Source: Hypericibacter adhaerens (GTDB lineage Bacteria; Pseudomonadota; Alphaproteobacteria; Dongiales; Dongiaceae). Taken from it: 64,000 nt of DNA. The notes under the pieces are model-generated. The model saw only the letters and a list, made by a program, of their open reading frames with translations, ran no database searches and was not told the DNA's origin. Below are positions 49,100-57,765 of the stretch, one piece after another. How positions within the stretch are numbered: the stretch's first letter is position 1; each line of letters begins with the position of its first letter. The stretch lies in the NCBI RefSeq assembly GCF_008728835.1, contig NZ_CP042582.1, positions 62,001-126,000 of the forward strand. Reading direction: 5' to 3'. Position numbers and translations under genes: made by a program.

Positions 49100-50104
49100 T
49101 CAATTCTTCTTGATGCTTGCGGCGCTCCAGCACATGCCGGGATGGAGGGTCTCCTTCGTGATCCTGAGCGCGGGCGTGTAGATGACGAACTTGTTCTTGC
49201 CGGCCGGTTCCCCGGACTGCAGAACGGTCTGGACCATGACGGCCAGGGCGTGCCCCTGATCCAGGACCGGGTAGGCGATCTCCTCGTCGAACACGCCTTT
49301 CTCCACGTTGTCGCAGGCCATCTGCTCGCCGCCGCCGGAGGTGACCAGCGCGATCTTCTTGCCGGACTCCTTGATCGCCGCCGCCGCGCCCAGATCCATC
49401 ACGTCCCAGAACCCGACGACGCCGCACAGATCCGGGTTCTGCTGAATGACGGTCGCGATGATCGTGCGCGCCTTGGTCGCGTCCCAATCCGCGCCCTGGT
49501 TGGCGACGACCTTGATCTCGGGATGCTTGGCCAGGATGTTCTCGGCGCCCTTCATCATGCCGCTATCGGATCCGGAGGTCGGCTGGCCTTGCAGGATGGC
49601 GATCTTCTGGCTCGTCCCCGCCCCGCACCTGTCGACGATCGCCTGCGTTTCCGCCTCGCCGATGCCGATCCAGTCCGCGCCGACATAGGCGTCCGAATTG
49701 TAGTTCGACCGCATGTTGACCTGGATGACGTGGATGCCGGCCTCTTCGGCGCGCTTGAGCAGCTTCGCGTAGGATTGGATGTCCGGATTGTGGACGATGA
49801 GAACGTCCGGCTTCTCCGAGATCAGGGCGGTGATGGCCTGGGCTCCGGCGTCGGCGCTGAAATGAGGGTCGCGGATCACGAAATTCATGCCGAGATCCTT
49901 GGCCTGGGCCTCCAGGACCGATGCCCAGCCGTCGGTCAGATCGATACCCATCGTGACCGGCACGAAGGCGACCGTCTTGCCTTCGAAGGTCTTGAAGTAA
50001 TCGGCGCGTCTCGGATCGTCGATGCCGGCGCCGATGGATAGGCCCGCAATTCCCAGCGCCGACACCATCGCCGCCGCCGCGATAAGAATGTTTCTCGTTT
50101 TCAT
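49100..50104 (-). CDS. Ribose-type ABC transporter substrate-binding protein
   Basis: 334 aa. Signal peptide MKTRNILIAAAAMVSALGIA to about residue 26. Peripla_BP_4-type fold: FVPVTMGIDLTDGWASVLEA, ISEKPDVLIVHNPDIQSYAK, KRAEEAGIHVIQVNMRSNYN, KIAILQGQPTSGSDSGMMKG and VVGFWDVMDLGAAAAIKESG. Ligand unknown; ribose-family binders recognise pentoses, polyols or autoinducer-like sugars. Between the two permease genes of the operon. Confidence 0.9.
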   Translation of the reverse strand: MKTRNILIAAAAMVSALGIAGLSIGAGIDDPRRADYFKTFEGKTVAFVPVTMGIDLTDGWASVLEAQAKDLGMNFVIRDPHFSADAGAQAITALISEKPDVLIVHNPDIQSYAKLLKRAEEAGIHVIQVNMRSNYNSDAYVGADWIGIGEAETQAIVDRCGAGTSQKIAILQGQPTSGSDSGMMKGAENILAKHPEIKVVANQGADWDATKARTIIATVIQQNPDLCGVVGFWDVMDLGAAAAIKESGKKIALVTSGGGEQMACDNVEKGVFDEEIAYPVLDQGHALAVMVQTVLQSGEPAGKNKFVIYTPALRITKETLHPGMCWSAASIKKN

Positions 50105-50135
50105 GCTTCGTCCTCCCTAGTGAGCCGGGCGAGTT

Positions 50136-51158
50136 CTATATGTCGCCCTGTTGCGCGGTCTGTTCATCGCGGGGATTGACGATGCTGTCGATCACGATCG
50201 CGATGAGCAGGACGAGACTTCGGATCACGTCCTGCAACGTGTATTGGATATCCATGATGGTCATCCCGTTGAGCAGGATGCCGATCAGCAGGGTGCCGAC
50301 GACGACGTTGCGGACGCCGCCGCGCCCTCCCGAAAGGCCGATGCCGCCGAGAACGACGACCAGGATGACGTCGTAGATCATCGAGGAACTTGCGATATTG
50401 GTGTTCATGCTGGCGACGGCCGTCGCCGTGACCAGGCCGGCCAGGTAGGCGATCGTCGCCGAAATCGCGTATTGCAGGATGATCATGGGACGCACCGGCG
50501 CGCCCGACATGCGCGCAGCGGCAAAATTGTCGCCCATCGCGTAGATGAACCGCCCGGGTTTGGTGAAGCGCAGGAACGCGAACCCGAGCAGGGAGACGAG
50601 GGCGAAGAGGAGAATCGGAACCGGCACGCCGAACGCGAAACCGCTGCCGATCCAGGCAATGCCGGACGCCGACTCGGGCATGTAGACCACGTAGAGCGGC
50701 ACGAGGGCATAACGGGCAAAGCCATAGACGAACGAAGCCATGCCCAGGGTGGCGAAGAGGGCCGGGACTTCGACATAGGCGATGAGGACGCCGTTGACCA
50801 CGCCGGCCGACAGCGCGAACAGATAGCCGATGAGCATGGCGAGCGGTACGGAGATGCCGCCATTGGCGAGATGGAGCGTCCACCCGACCGACATCGCGTA
50901 GATCGCGACGATCGCCAGGTCGATCCCGCGGCCGATGATGAGAATCGCCATCCCGACGCCGAGGATGCCCAAGGTGGAGACGCCGCGTACGAGCGTCAGG
51001 AGGTTGCCGGCGCTGGTGAATCCGTTGAGGAACAGCGAAAAGGCGCAGAAGAGAAGGATCGCGATCAAGAACACGATCTTCTCTTGGTTCAACGATATGC
51101 GTCCTGTCCGTCTGAGCATGGATTCCCCGTGTCGCGATTCTTCGTCGCGAGCACTCAT
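50136..51158 (-). CDS. Ribose-type ABC transporter permease
   Basis: 340 aa, stand-alone RbsC-type permease. ILGVGMAILIIGRGIDLAIV is the conserved segment, VILVVVLGGIGLSGGRGGVR the second. About ten helices. N-terminal cytoplasmic segment MSARDEESRHGESMLRRTG is charged. It is probably the non-fused partner of the permease-propeller protein in a heterodimeric channel. First transporter gene of the operon, 279 bp downstream of the AraC gene. Confidence 0.9.
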   Translation of the reverse strand: MSARDEESRHGESMLRRTGRISLNQEKIVFLIAILLFCAFSLFLNGFTSAGNLLTLVRGVSTLGILGVGMAILIIGRGIDLAIVAIYAMSVGWTLHLANGGISVPLAMLIGYLFALSAGVVNGVLIAYVEVPALFATLGMASFVYGFARYALVPLYVVYMPESASGIAWIGSGFAFGVPVPILLFALVSLLGFAFLRFTKPGRFIYAMGDNFAAARMSGAPVRPMIILQYAISATIAYLAGLVTATAVASMNTNIASSSMIYDVILVVVLGGIGLSGGRGGVRNVVVGTLLIGILLNGMTIMDIQYTLQDVIRSLVLLIAIVIDSIVNPRDEQTAQQGDI

Positions 51159-51437
51159 CAGCCGGTAAGCCCTTTCGTTCTTTGTCGAATCGTATCAGGC
51201 CGGCAATGTGACGGCTTGCATGACAGCGCACACCGCTTGCTCCGCCGTGCAGTGACCGAAGGGGGATATGATCGGAGCGCGGACTCGCTGGGGAGCGCGG
51301 TCTCGGCCTCGCGCCTCGGGGACGTCGACAAGCGGCTTCGCGCGGCGGGGCGTTCGAATTTCGCGACTGCAAAGGGGGCTTGGCGCGCGCCGGCTACGGC
51401 GCGGACGAAAATCCGGCCTAACGTCGCCGGTCAGCGG

Positions 51438-52436
51438 CTATGCCGTGCCATCCGCGAAGGGCGGCGTCTTCTTCGAAGGGCCCGGCAGGAACGTCGCTCT
51501 CCGTATGTCCGACGGCCGCACGCCGAATTCCGCGCGGAACAGATTGCTGAAATGGGAGGAGCTGCTGAAACCCATCGAATAGGCGATCTCGGTGATCGAT
51601 CGTGCCGCGTGCCGCGGCGAGGCCAGCAGTTCGTAGCAGCGCTGCAATCGCCGCAGCCGCAGCCATTCGGTGACCGACATGTTCATGGGTCGGAAAAGCT
51701 GATGGAGGTAGCGCAGCGAGATGCCGTTCTGAGCCGCGATCTTGCTCAGGGTCAGGTCGGGGTCGCTCAAATGGGCTTCGATATAGCTCTTCACCGACCA
51801 CAAGCGGGCGCGCTTCAGGCTCAATTCGTCCGCCGATTGCCGCTCGGGCTCCGCGCTGACGGCAAGGGCGAGGATATCCATCAACTGCTCGCCCAGCCGT
51901 TCCTGCGTCTGCAGATCGAGATCGGCCGTTTCGGCAGCCAGGGCGGCGCAAAATTCGACGGCGATCCGGCCCAGGCCGCGGCCTGAATTGAGATGCGTGA
52001 TGACCGGCGCCTGCGCCGAATCGAAGCGGTCGGCGAAGACCTGGCGCGGCAGCTCGATCCAGAACGAGTGATTTTTCTCTTCGCATCCCAGCTCGTACGG
52101 CTCGCTCGCGCAGTAGAGCACGCCGCAGCTCGGATGCAGGGTCAGCACGGAGCCGGCCTGCCGGACGAACCCGGTGCCGCGCTGCACCAGGCCCACGTAG
52201 TAGCAATCCTTGCCGATGCGGGCGATATGCTGCTTCTGACGCTGCACCGTCTGGGGCGAGCAGAGCGCATCCGTCAGGATGACCTCGCCCAACCGCGTCT
52301 CGCGGACAAAGCCGTCATAGTCCGTTTCCGGCTCGATCGCGCAATCCACCCGCAGATAGATGTCGCAGATGGCGTCCCGCCAGGCTTCCCGGCGCTTGGC
52401 CGCGGGCAGAGCTTTGCTGTCGAAAACAGTTTGCAT
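51438..52436 (-). CDS. AraC family regulator (AraC_binding_2 type)
   Basis: 332 aa from MQTVFDSKALPAAKRREAWR, with GGGGAGG upstream of ATG 52436. The N-terminal AraC_binding_2-like domain (about 20-190) has YYVGLVQRGTGFVRQAGSVL and CASEPYELGCEEKNHSFWIE. The HTH region has LTLSKIAAQNGISLRYLHQL and ITEIAYSMGFSSSSHFSNLF, with FRAEFGVRPSDIRR after. It lies upstream of the transporter operon on the same strand, and its probable target is that operon. Cys-rich ligand domain is unusual. Confidence 0.88.
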   Translation of the reverse strand: MQTVFDSKALPAAKRREAWRDAICDIYLRVDCAIEPETDYDGFVRETRLGEVILTDALCSPQTVQRQKQHIARIGKDCYYVGLVQRGTGFVRQAGSVLTLHPSCGVLYCASEPYELGCEEKNHSFWIELPRQVFADRFDSAQAPVITHLNSGRGLGRIAVEFCAALAAETADLDLQTQERLGEQLMDILALAVSAEPERQSADELSLKRARLWSVKSYIEAHLSDPDLTLSKIAAQNGISLRYLHQLFRPMNMSVTEWLRLRRLQRCYELLASPRHAARSITEIAYSMGFSSSSHFSNLFRAEFGVRPSDIRRATFLPGPSKKTPPFADGTA

Positions 52437-52894
52437 GGCCACCTCCCCAAAGCGCCATTCAGGCAACCCTCCGACGCTTCAGCGCCTTGTCATTTCGGCC
52501 CTGCAGAAGGACTGCGGGAAGAGGGACCGGGGGCCCTTCGCCCGCGGCGCCGCTACCCCAGATTGAGCCGATTGGGACTTGAGTCCGTTCTTTATTTTGA
52601 GCCTACCGGACAGAGTAAAGCAACGGGGCGGGGCGCTAAGCCCTTCGGGAGCGCAGCGCTTCGCTGCATTGCAGCATGAGGGCGTTCGCGGTTGCGAGAA
52701 CCGCGAGCGTCCGATGGGCCGTCCGCGTTGTGCGGTCGGCCGGTGTCATTTGATAGGCTCTGTTCGCCGGGCGCGATGATCGCTATTGCCCGCCAGGAAG
52801 AACGCGGCATACCCCGCCCGCGCAGCGGGCCGTTGCACTGACAATGCCGTTCGCCGTAACCGTTCCGACCGCTTGATTTCAGAGGAGACGCAGC
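52437..52894. other. 458-bp region without a gene
   Basis: No ORF here has recognisable protein content. The stretch begins as the promoter side of the AraC gene, with an AT-rich part around 52580-52620 (GTTCTTTATTTTGAGCCTAC). A hairpin CGCGGTT-GCGAG-AACCGCG lies near 52690-52712, and a second near 52720-52742. The last 30 bp hold the promoter and Shine-Dalgarno (AGAGGAGACGC) of the GFA gene. It may be partly scar sequence, given the SDR remnant beyond the GFA gene. Confidence 0.5.
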
Positions 52895-53287
52895 ATGGAG
52901 CGATTCACCGGTGGCTGCTTGTGCGGCAACGTCCGAATTGTGGCGTCGGGGCGCCCCTACCGGGTCGGCCTTTGTCACTGCCTCGACTGCCGCAAGCATC
53001 ACGGGGCCCTCTTTCACGCCTCCGCGATATTTCCTCAGGACGCGGTGACGATCGAAGGCGAAACACGCGACTATGCCGGACGGTTCTTCTGTCCCCGCTG
53101 CGGCTCCTCCGTTTTCTCGCGCAGCGCGGACGAGATCGAAGTGAACCTCGGATCCCTGGATGCCCCCGACCAGCTGAAGCCGACCTACGAGCTCTGGACC
53201 GTCCGTCGCGAGTCCTGGCTGCCGCCGTTTCCGCTCGAGAGACGATACGAGCGCGATCGCGACACCACGGATCGCTTGGAGGCGTAA
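52895..53287 (+). CDS. GFA (CENP-V/Gfa-like) family protein
   Basis: 130 aa zinc protein of the GFA family. The Cys motifs are all present: CLCGNVRI, CHCLDCRKHHG and CPRCGSSVFS, giving two zinc sites. Named after glutathione-dependent formaldehyde-activating enzyme, though most members have unproven activity. It stands alone, with noncoding sequence on the left and an SDR remnant on the right. Confidence 0.9.
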   Translation: MERFTGGCLCGNVRIVASGRPYRVGLCHCLDCRKHHGALFHASAIFPQDAVTIEGETRDYAGRFFCPRCGSSVFSRSADEIEVNLGSLDAPDQLKPTYELWTVRRESWLPPFPLERRYERDRDTTDRLEA

Positions 53288-53364
53288 GGATCGACGACGG
53301 CACCCGGTTTCAGGTCAGGGATGCCGCCGCCTCCGCCACCAGGGACCGCAGCCAGCGATGGGCC

Positions 53365-53478
53365 GGGGGCGGGACGCCGGTCGAGGTCGCCTATGGCGTT
53401 CTTTACCTCGCTTCCGACGAGTCGAGCTGCGTCACCGGCGCTGAGCTGGTGATCGACGGCGGTTACCTCGCGCAATAG
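53365..53478 (+). pseudogene. 3-prime remnant of an SDR gene
   Basis: The frame reads GGTPVEVAYGVLYLASDESS followed by CVTGAELVIDGGYLAQ and stop, which is the standard C-terminus of classical SDRs (GTPEEVAYGVLYLASDESSFVTG... in relatives). The rest of the SDR, including cofactor and catalytic motifs, is absent upstream. The GFA gene precedes it directly, so an SDR was probably truncated by recombination or deletion. Confidence 0.7.
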
Positions 53479-53863
53479 CCGGCGAGCTTGGGCGCGTCCG
53501 TGCGGGCGCGCCCCAAGGCGTTCGGCTTCCGGGAACGTGCGACGGGCTTCTTATCAGGGGCTTCGGAACGCACCATGACCGGTTTGGATGGGACCGGCTC
53601 GGATGGCCGCGGGCGATCTTCGTTTTGAATGCCGAACGCATGCCATTGCCCCCGGAACCGTCCGGGGGTCCTTGGCTGAAATCGGATCGCGTCCGTGGGA
53701 TTGACCGGGTTTGGCCTGCTCTCGCCAGCAACCGGCCGGCTTGGCGCACCGGCCTGGATGAAAATGGGCACTGGAGAATCAAGGGGTTAATTGCGTACCG
53801 CAACTCCGCCGCAGCTCCATAGGCGCAACGATCCTACGTCAGGCGAGATAATCCCCGAGAGGG
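53479..53863. other. 385-bp region without a gene
   Basis: No convincing coding sequence on either strand. A perfect hairpin CCCCCGGA-ACCG-TCCGGGGG (53649-53668) lies about 195 bp downstream of the ccr stop on the minus strand but lacks a T-run. It continues the scar-like character of the SDR remnant next to it. Confidence 0.5.
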
Positions 53864-55111
53864 CTAACGCACTGACCCAAGCCCTTTCTGCGCCGCCCCG
53901 ACCAGGAAGGTCGTATTTCCAAGGGCCAGCTTGCCGTTCATCATGTCTTGATGGGCTTGGCCGATCTGATCGAAGCTCCTCACCTCGCCGACACAGGGAT
54001 CGATGCGCTTCGCACGGACCAGCTCGTTGTACGCAACCGACTGTTCGCGGTTGGACCCGTGTGAACCCTGCAGGCGCTTCTGCCTCACCCAGTGGTAGCG
54101 AAGATCAACCACTGCGGAGTATCCCGTCGTCCCCGCGCAGATCACGACCATTCCCCCCGTATCGCAGCAGAAGATCGATGTAGGGATGGTGTCTTCGCCC
54201 GGATGCTCGACGATGATGCGCGGGCTCCTTCGCTCGCCGAGAATGTCCCAGATCTTCTTGCCGAAGTTCCGGGCCTGGGCGGTCCATGCCTTCTGTCCGG
54301 CATTGTCCGTCCAGTGCGGCGGCTGACCCCAATGCGTGAACTCGCGCCGATCGATATAGCCGGCGGCGCCGAGCGACTTGCAGTATTCTCCCTTGTCCGG
54401 CCCGGAGACGACGGCAATTGGCACCGCGCACGCTTCCCGGGCGATCTGGATGGCCTGCGAGCCGACGCCACCCGATCCGCCCCAGACCAGCACCACGTCG
54501 CCCTTCTCGACAGCGTGCTCTTTCCATCCATGCAGCATGCGATAGGCGGTTGCGCCAACCAGCGTCGGTGCCGCCGCCTGCTCCCAGGTCAGATGCTTGG
54601 CCTTCGGCAGCACCTGGTGATCGTAAGCGATGCAAAATTGGCCGAACGAGCCGAAGTTGGTGTTGTATCCCCAAATCTGCGCGTTCGGCGAAAGCATCGG
54701 GTCTCTGCTTGATTTCACCTGCGCATCGTCAGGATCCCAGCTCCCGGGAGCGACGACGACCTCGTCGCCAACCCTGATTCCGCTGACCTCTGGACCCACA
54801 GCGTAGACGATTCCCGATGCATCGCTGCCGCCGATATGAAAATCATGCGGCGAGCCCTGAGCCTTGCGAACGGCAATGACGTCGATCGGCACCCCGCGCG
54901 CCGCCCAGACATTGTTGAAGTTCAGGCCGGCGGCCATCACGGCGATCAGCACCTCGCGCTTGCAGGGCGCCGGAACCTCGATCTCCTCGATCTTGAAGGC
55001 GTCGACCGGATCGCCCAGTCGATTCGACCGTACGGTTTGGGCGAACATGCGCTTCGGAACCTCCCCAACAGGAGGCAGCGATCCAATCGGAACCGTCTCG
55101 ACCATGGCCAT
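53864..55111 (-). CDS. ccr: Crotonyl-CoA carboxylase/reductase family protein
   Basis: 415 aa medium-chain reductase of the Ccr branch. The core stretches are AGLNFNNVWAARGVPIDVIA, IWGYNTNFGSFGQF, HLTWEQAAAPTLVGATAYRM, VLVWGGSGGVGSQAIQIARE as NADPH motif, and QGSHGSNREQ with the His implicated in CO2 binding in characterised Ccr. The Asn in NFNNVW matches another CO2-site residue of that family. It reductively carboxylates crotonyl-CoA or acrylyl-CoA in the ethylmalonyl-CoA type route. Whether it carboxylates or only reduces cannot be settled. Start ATG 55111 has TTGGAG upstream; a GTG lies one codon before. Third gene after a thioesterase and gamma-carbonic anhydrase. Confidence 0.85.
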   Translation of the reverse strand: MAMVETVPIGSLPPVGEVPKRMFAQTVRSNRLGDPVDAFKIEEIEVPAPCKREVLIAVMAAGLNFNNVWAARGVPIDVIAVRKAQGSPHDFHIGGSDASGIVYAVGPEVSGIRVGDEVVVAPGSWDPDDAQVKSSRDPMLSPNAQIWGYNTNFGSFGQFCIAYDHQVLPKAKHLTWEQAAAPTLVGATAYRMLHGWKEHAVEKGDVVLVWGGSGGVGSQAIQIAREACAVPIAVVSGPDKGEYCKSLGAAGYIDRREFTHWGQPPHWTDNAGQKAWTAQARNFGKKIWDILGERRSPRIIVEHPGEDTIPTSIFCCDTGGMVVICAGTTGYSAVVDLRYHWVRQKRLQGSHGSNREQSVAYNELVRAKRIDPCVGEVRSFDQIGQAHQDMMNGKLALGNTTFLVGAAQKGLGSVR

Positions 55112-55142
55112 CACACTCCAAAATGCTCTGGGTTCGCAGACA

Positions 55143-55754
55143 TCAGGGGCGATTCCCCGAAGGTTTCCCTCTCTCAGCGATGTTCTCGAGGGCGAATGTC
55201 GTCCTGCCCCGCTCGCGGCCTCGGGCTGCGAGCAGAAGGTAGACGCCCGCCTCTTCGCGCTTCTGCCGAAGCTCGGCGTCGGTCAGGCCGCGCTTCAACC
55301 GGCCCGGCAATCCGACGAACAGGCTGTTCGGTGGGATCGTCATGCCGGCTTTCACCAAAGTAAGCGCGCCGACCACGGAATTTTCGCCGACAACCGCGCC
55401 ATCCATGACGACGGCGTTCATCCCGATCAAGGCATTGGGGCCGATCCTGCAGCCATGCAGGATGGCGCCATGCCCGACGCTCGCGCCCTCCCCAACGACG
55501 GCTTCAACCTCCGGGAAGGAATGGATCACGCAGGTATCCTGGAGGTTTGAGCCCTGCCTCAGCAGGATCGGCCCGAGGTCGCCGCGCAGAACCGCGCCGG
55601 GTCCCACATAGCAATCGGCTTCAACGACGACATTGCCGACGAGAACGGCGGTCTCGTGCAAATACGCCGCAGGATGCACGACCGGGGCGATTCCCTCATA
55701 TTCCCAAACGACGGCGCGTCTTCTGTCCCCCGTTGTCTCGGCCATGATCAACAT
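55143..55754 (-). CDS. Gamma-carbonic anhydrase-like (PaaY/CaiE type) hexapeptide protein
   Basis: 203 aa left-handed beta-helix. NVVVEADCYVGPGAVLRGDL and the imperfect hexapeptides AVVGEGASVGHGAILHGCRI, GPNALIGMNAVVMDGAVVGE show the repeat. The three zinc His of gamma-carbonic anhydrases are present: DTCVIH, VGHG and LHG. PaaY-type members are carbonic anhydrases or acyl-CoA thioesterases in aromatic-acid pathways. Here the gene lies 31 bp before ccr, so CO2 supply for carboxylation is an attractive role. GAGGAGCGCC precedes ATG 55754. Confidence 0.87.
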   Translation of the reverse strand: MLIMAETTGDRRRAVVWEYEGIAPVVHPAAYLHETAVLVGNVVVEADCYVGPGAVLRGDLGPILLRQGSNLQDTCVIHSFPEVEAVVGEGASVGHGAILHGCRIGPNALIGMNAVVMDGAVVGENSVVGALTLVKAGMTIPPNSLFVGLPGRLKRGLTDAELRQKREEAGVYLLLAARGRERGRTTFALENIAERGKPSGNRP

Positions 55755-55773
55755 GGCGCTCCTCGAGCGCGGA

Positions 55774-56277
55774 TCATCGGCGCCCCTGAGAACGCATGGC
55801 GATATGCCTGCCTGTCTCCGCCGGCGCCGGGATGTGCCTGTGGGCAGCCAGCACCCGGTCGAGCGTGCGCGATGCCGCCTCCGGCATCTCGGCGGCGCGT
55901 CGCTGCTTTATATCGACGAAAAGCATCAGGTGCTCGCATGTGCTGGAGAGATAGCCCTCGCGCGCATGGAACATGGCCTGAATCCATTGGCAACTCTTGC
56001 CGCCGAAATCGATCAGTTGAGTCGTGATCCGCAGGGGATCGCCCGAGAAGACCTCGCGTTTGAACGTCAGATGCTGCTCGGCGGTAAAGAGCGAGATGCC
56101 TGTCGCGGCGATCATTTCGCGGCCCAAGGCGAGCTCTTCATAGATGGGGGAGAACGCATGCTCGAATGCCTGCGGATAGTAAATGAGGCTCATATGGCCG
56201 TTATAGTCGATCCAGCCTGGAGGAACCTGCTGGCTTTCATCGACGAATAGCCCGTTGCCTCGACGCGGGTTGTTCAT
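55774..56277 (-). CDS. 4HBT-type hotdog thioesterase
   Basis: 167 aa from MNNPRRGNGLFVDESQQVPP; ATG 56307 or GTG 56328 would add 10 or 17 residues. VPPGWIDYNGHMSLIYYPQA contains the catalytic Asp of YbgC-like 4-hydroxybenzoyl-CoA thioesterases; EHLTFKREVFSGDPLRITTQ and LSSTCEHLMLFVDIKQRRAA follow the fold. It probably releases a free acid from a CoA thioester. First gene of the operon with the gamma-carbonic anhydrase and ccr. Confidence 0.85.
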   Translation of the reverse strand: MNNPRRGNGLFVDESQQVPPGWIDYNGHMSLIYYPQAFEHAFSPIYEELALGREMIAATGISLFTAEQHLTFKREVFSGDPLRITTQLIDFGGKSCQWIQAMFHAREGYLSSTCEHLMLFVDIKQRRAAEMPEAASRTLDRVLAAHRHIPAPAETGRHIAMRSQGRR

Positions 56278-56586
56278 ATCGCCGCCGAGATTCTTTCCCT
56301 TCTGCATGGGCAGAGTGTTCTGCCGCACTGCATTCCCTGCGTTACCTAATCCCCTACCTCACGCGACCATCAAATGAAAAAAATTGGCGCGGGATGAATG
56401 CGATTTGCAGGCCGGGGATAGGTGCCGGGGAAGCGCCCTGCTGGTGGTCTGCATCCACGGGCGGCTCCGCGCGGCAAATATTATGTGCGGCGGATAAATA
56501 TTTATCATGTGATCGCGCTCCCCCTCTCAGAGCATCCTGCCGATCGTCTGAGGCCGCAGGGGGCGCCGTTGTATCCAGCCGAACGA
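56278..56586. promoter_or_regulatory. Divergent control region with a 14-bp palindrome
   Basis: 309-bp divergent promoter region between the thioesterase-gamma-CA-ccr operon and the DMT transporter. GATAAATATTTATC at 56493-56506 is a perfect palindrome, strikingly AT-rich in this genome, with AAATATTATG about 10 bp to its left. A TGTATCCA octamer lies at 56570-56577 just before the transporter start. An A-run (AAATGAAAAAAATTGG) at about 56370 may hold the promoter of the operon to the left. Regulator not in the window. Confidence 0.55.
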
Positions 56587-57474
56587 GTGAAGGCGCGCTT
56601 CGCAGGTTCGCATACCTATCTTTACGGCAGTGTGCTGGTGCTGCTGGGCTCGGCGAGCTGGAGCATCACGAGCGTCCTCATCCGCCTGACGGAAGGCGGA
56701 ACCTGGACGATCACCTTCTGGCGGTCTTTCTTTCAGATCACGGTGCTGTTCTGCTGGCTCGCCTGGAGCATGCGGCGCCAGCTGGCGAGCCTGGCCCGTC
56801 CGATTCATTGGTCCGAGATACTCTCGGGCCTGTTGGTCGGCGGAATGCTCGTCCTATGGGTGCCGGCGTTGCGCAACACGACGGTCGCCGGCGCCCTGGT
56901 GCTCCAAGGCACGGCACCCATCTTCTCCGCTCTTCTTGGCGCGATCTTCCTGGGCGAGCAGATCGGGCGCCGGACAGTGGCGGTGATCGCGGCCGCCATT
57001 GCCGGCGTCGCCATCATGTTCGGAAGCGATATCATCGGGGGCGGCGTGATCGGCGACCTCCTCGCCCTGACGACAGCGGTCTTCTTCGGAGCGAATGTCG
57101 TGCTGCTCAGATCGGGCGCGGGAACCGGCTGCGATTTCACACGGTCGATTCTCGTCTCCGGGTTGGTGGCGGTGGCGCCCGGGATCGTCACGGCCTCGGT
57201 CACGCCCATCGGCGCTCACGATCTCGTGCTCTGCTTCTTCATGGGCTGCACGCAGACCGTGGGCTTCATCCTCTTCAATAGCGGCGCCAAGATGATTCCC
57301 GCGGCCGATACCGGGCTGGTCATCCCGATGGAAGCGGTTCTCGGCAGCATCCTCACCGCGATCGTCATCGGGGAAATCCCCTCGAGCATGGCCATCGTCG
57401 GAGCCGTTCTGGTACTCACCGCCATCGTGGTGAACATCGTCGGCAGTGTCGCGGAATCGCGTGCCACGCGGTGA
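56587..57474 (+). CDS. DMT superfamily (EamA) transporter
   Basis: 295 aa if started at the GTG at 56587; further in-frame GTG starts at 56509 and 56422 exist, with no in-frame ATG. This start leaves a normal short N-terminus before helix 1 (LYGSVLVLLGSASWSITSVL). Two EamA halves are seen, with WTITFWRSFFQITVLFCWLA, LQGTAPIFSALLGAIFLGEQ in the first and IPAADTGLVIPMEAVLGSIL in the second. Likely exporter or importer of a metabolite linked to the neighbouring CoA pathway. Confidence 0.8.
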   Translation: MKARFAGSHTYLYGSVLVLLGSASWSITSVLIRLTEGGTWTITFWRSFFQITVLFCWLAWSMRRQLASLARPIHWSEILSGLLVGGMLVLWVPALRNTTVAGALVLQGTAPIFSALLGAIFLGEQIGRRTVAVIAAAIAGVAIMFGSDIIGGGVIGDLLALTTAVFFGANVVLLRSGAGTGCDFTRSILVSGLVAVAPGIVTASVTPIGAHDLVLCFFMGCTQTVGFILFNSGAKMIPAADTGLVIPMEAVLGSILTAIVIGEIPSSMAIVGAVLVLTAIVVNIVGSVAESRATR

Positions 57475-57765
57475 TCGAAGGCACGCTGCGAGCCCCGCCG
57501 TCTTGTTCGCAGACGCAGCATTCTTCAGGCTGTGCCTGATGCAAAAGAGCGTGCGTTCGACATGGGAAGCCTGCATCACCCCTTATGAATTTTTGCAGAG
57601 CAGTGAAAATACATTTCATTTTGCCGCAGACATCGGTGAGTGCAGAAAAATAGGAAGCCGGCATGAGCAAGCCGGGCGCAGGGAGATGACAGCGCGGAGC
57701 AAATCGAGCTCGGCGCAAATAAGAGCACGCCTTTAAGGGGGCAATCAGCACTGTCGGAGTGAGGC

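Noticed and set aside
47011-49113. 700-codon plus-strand ORF opposite the permease-propeller fusion
   Set aside because: Shadow frame; the minus strand has clear transmembrane and propeller motifs.
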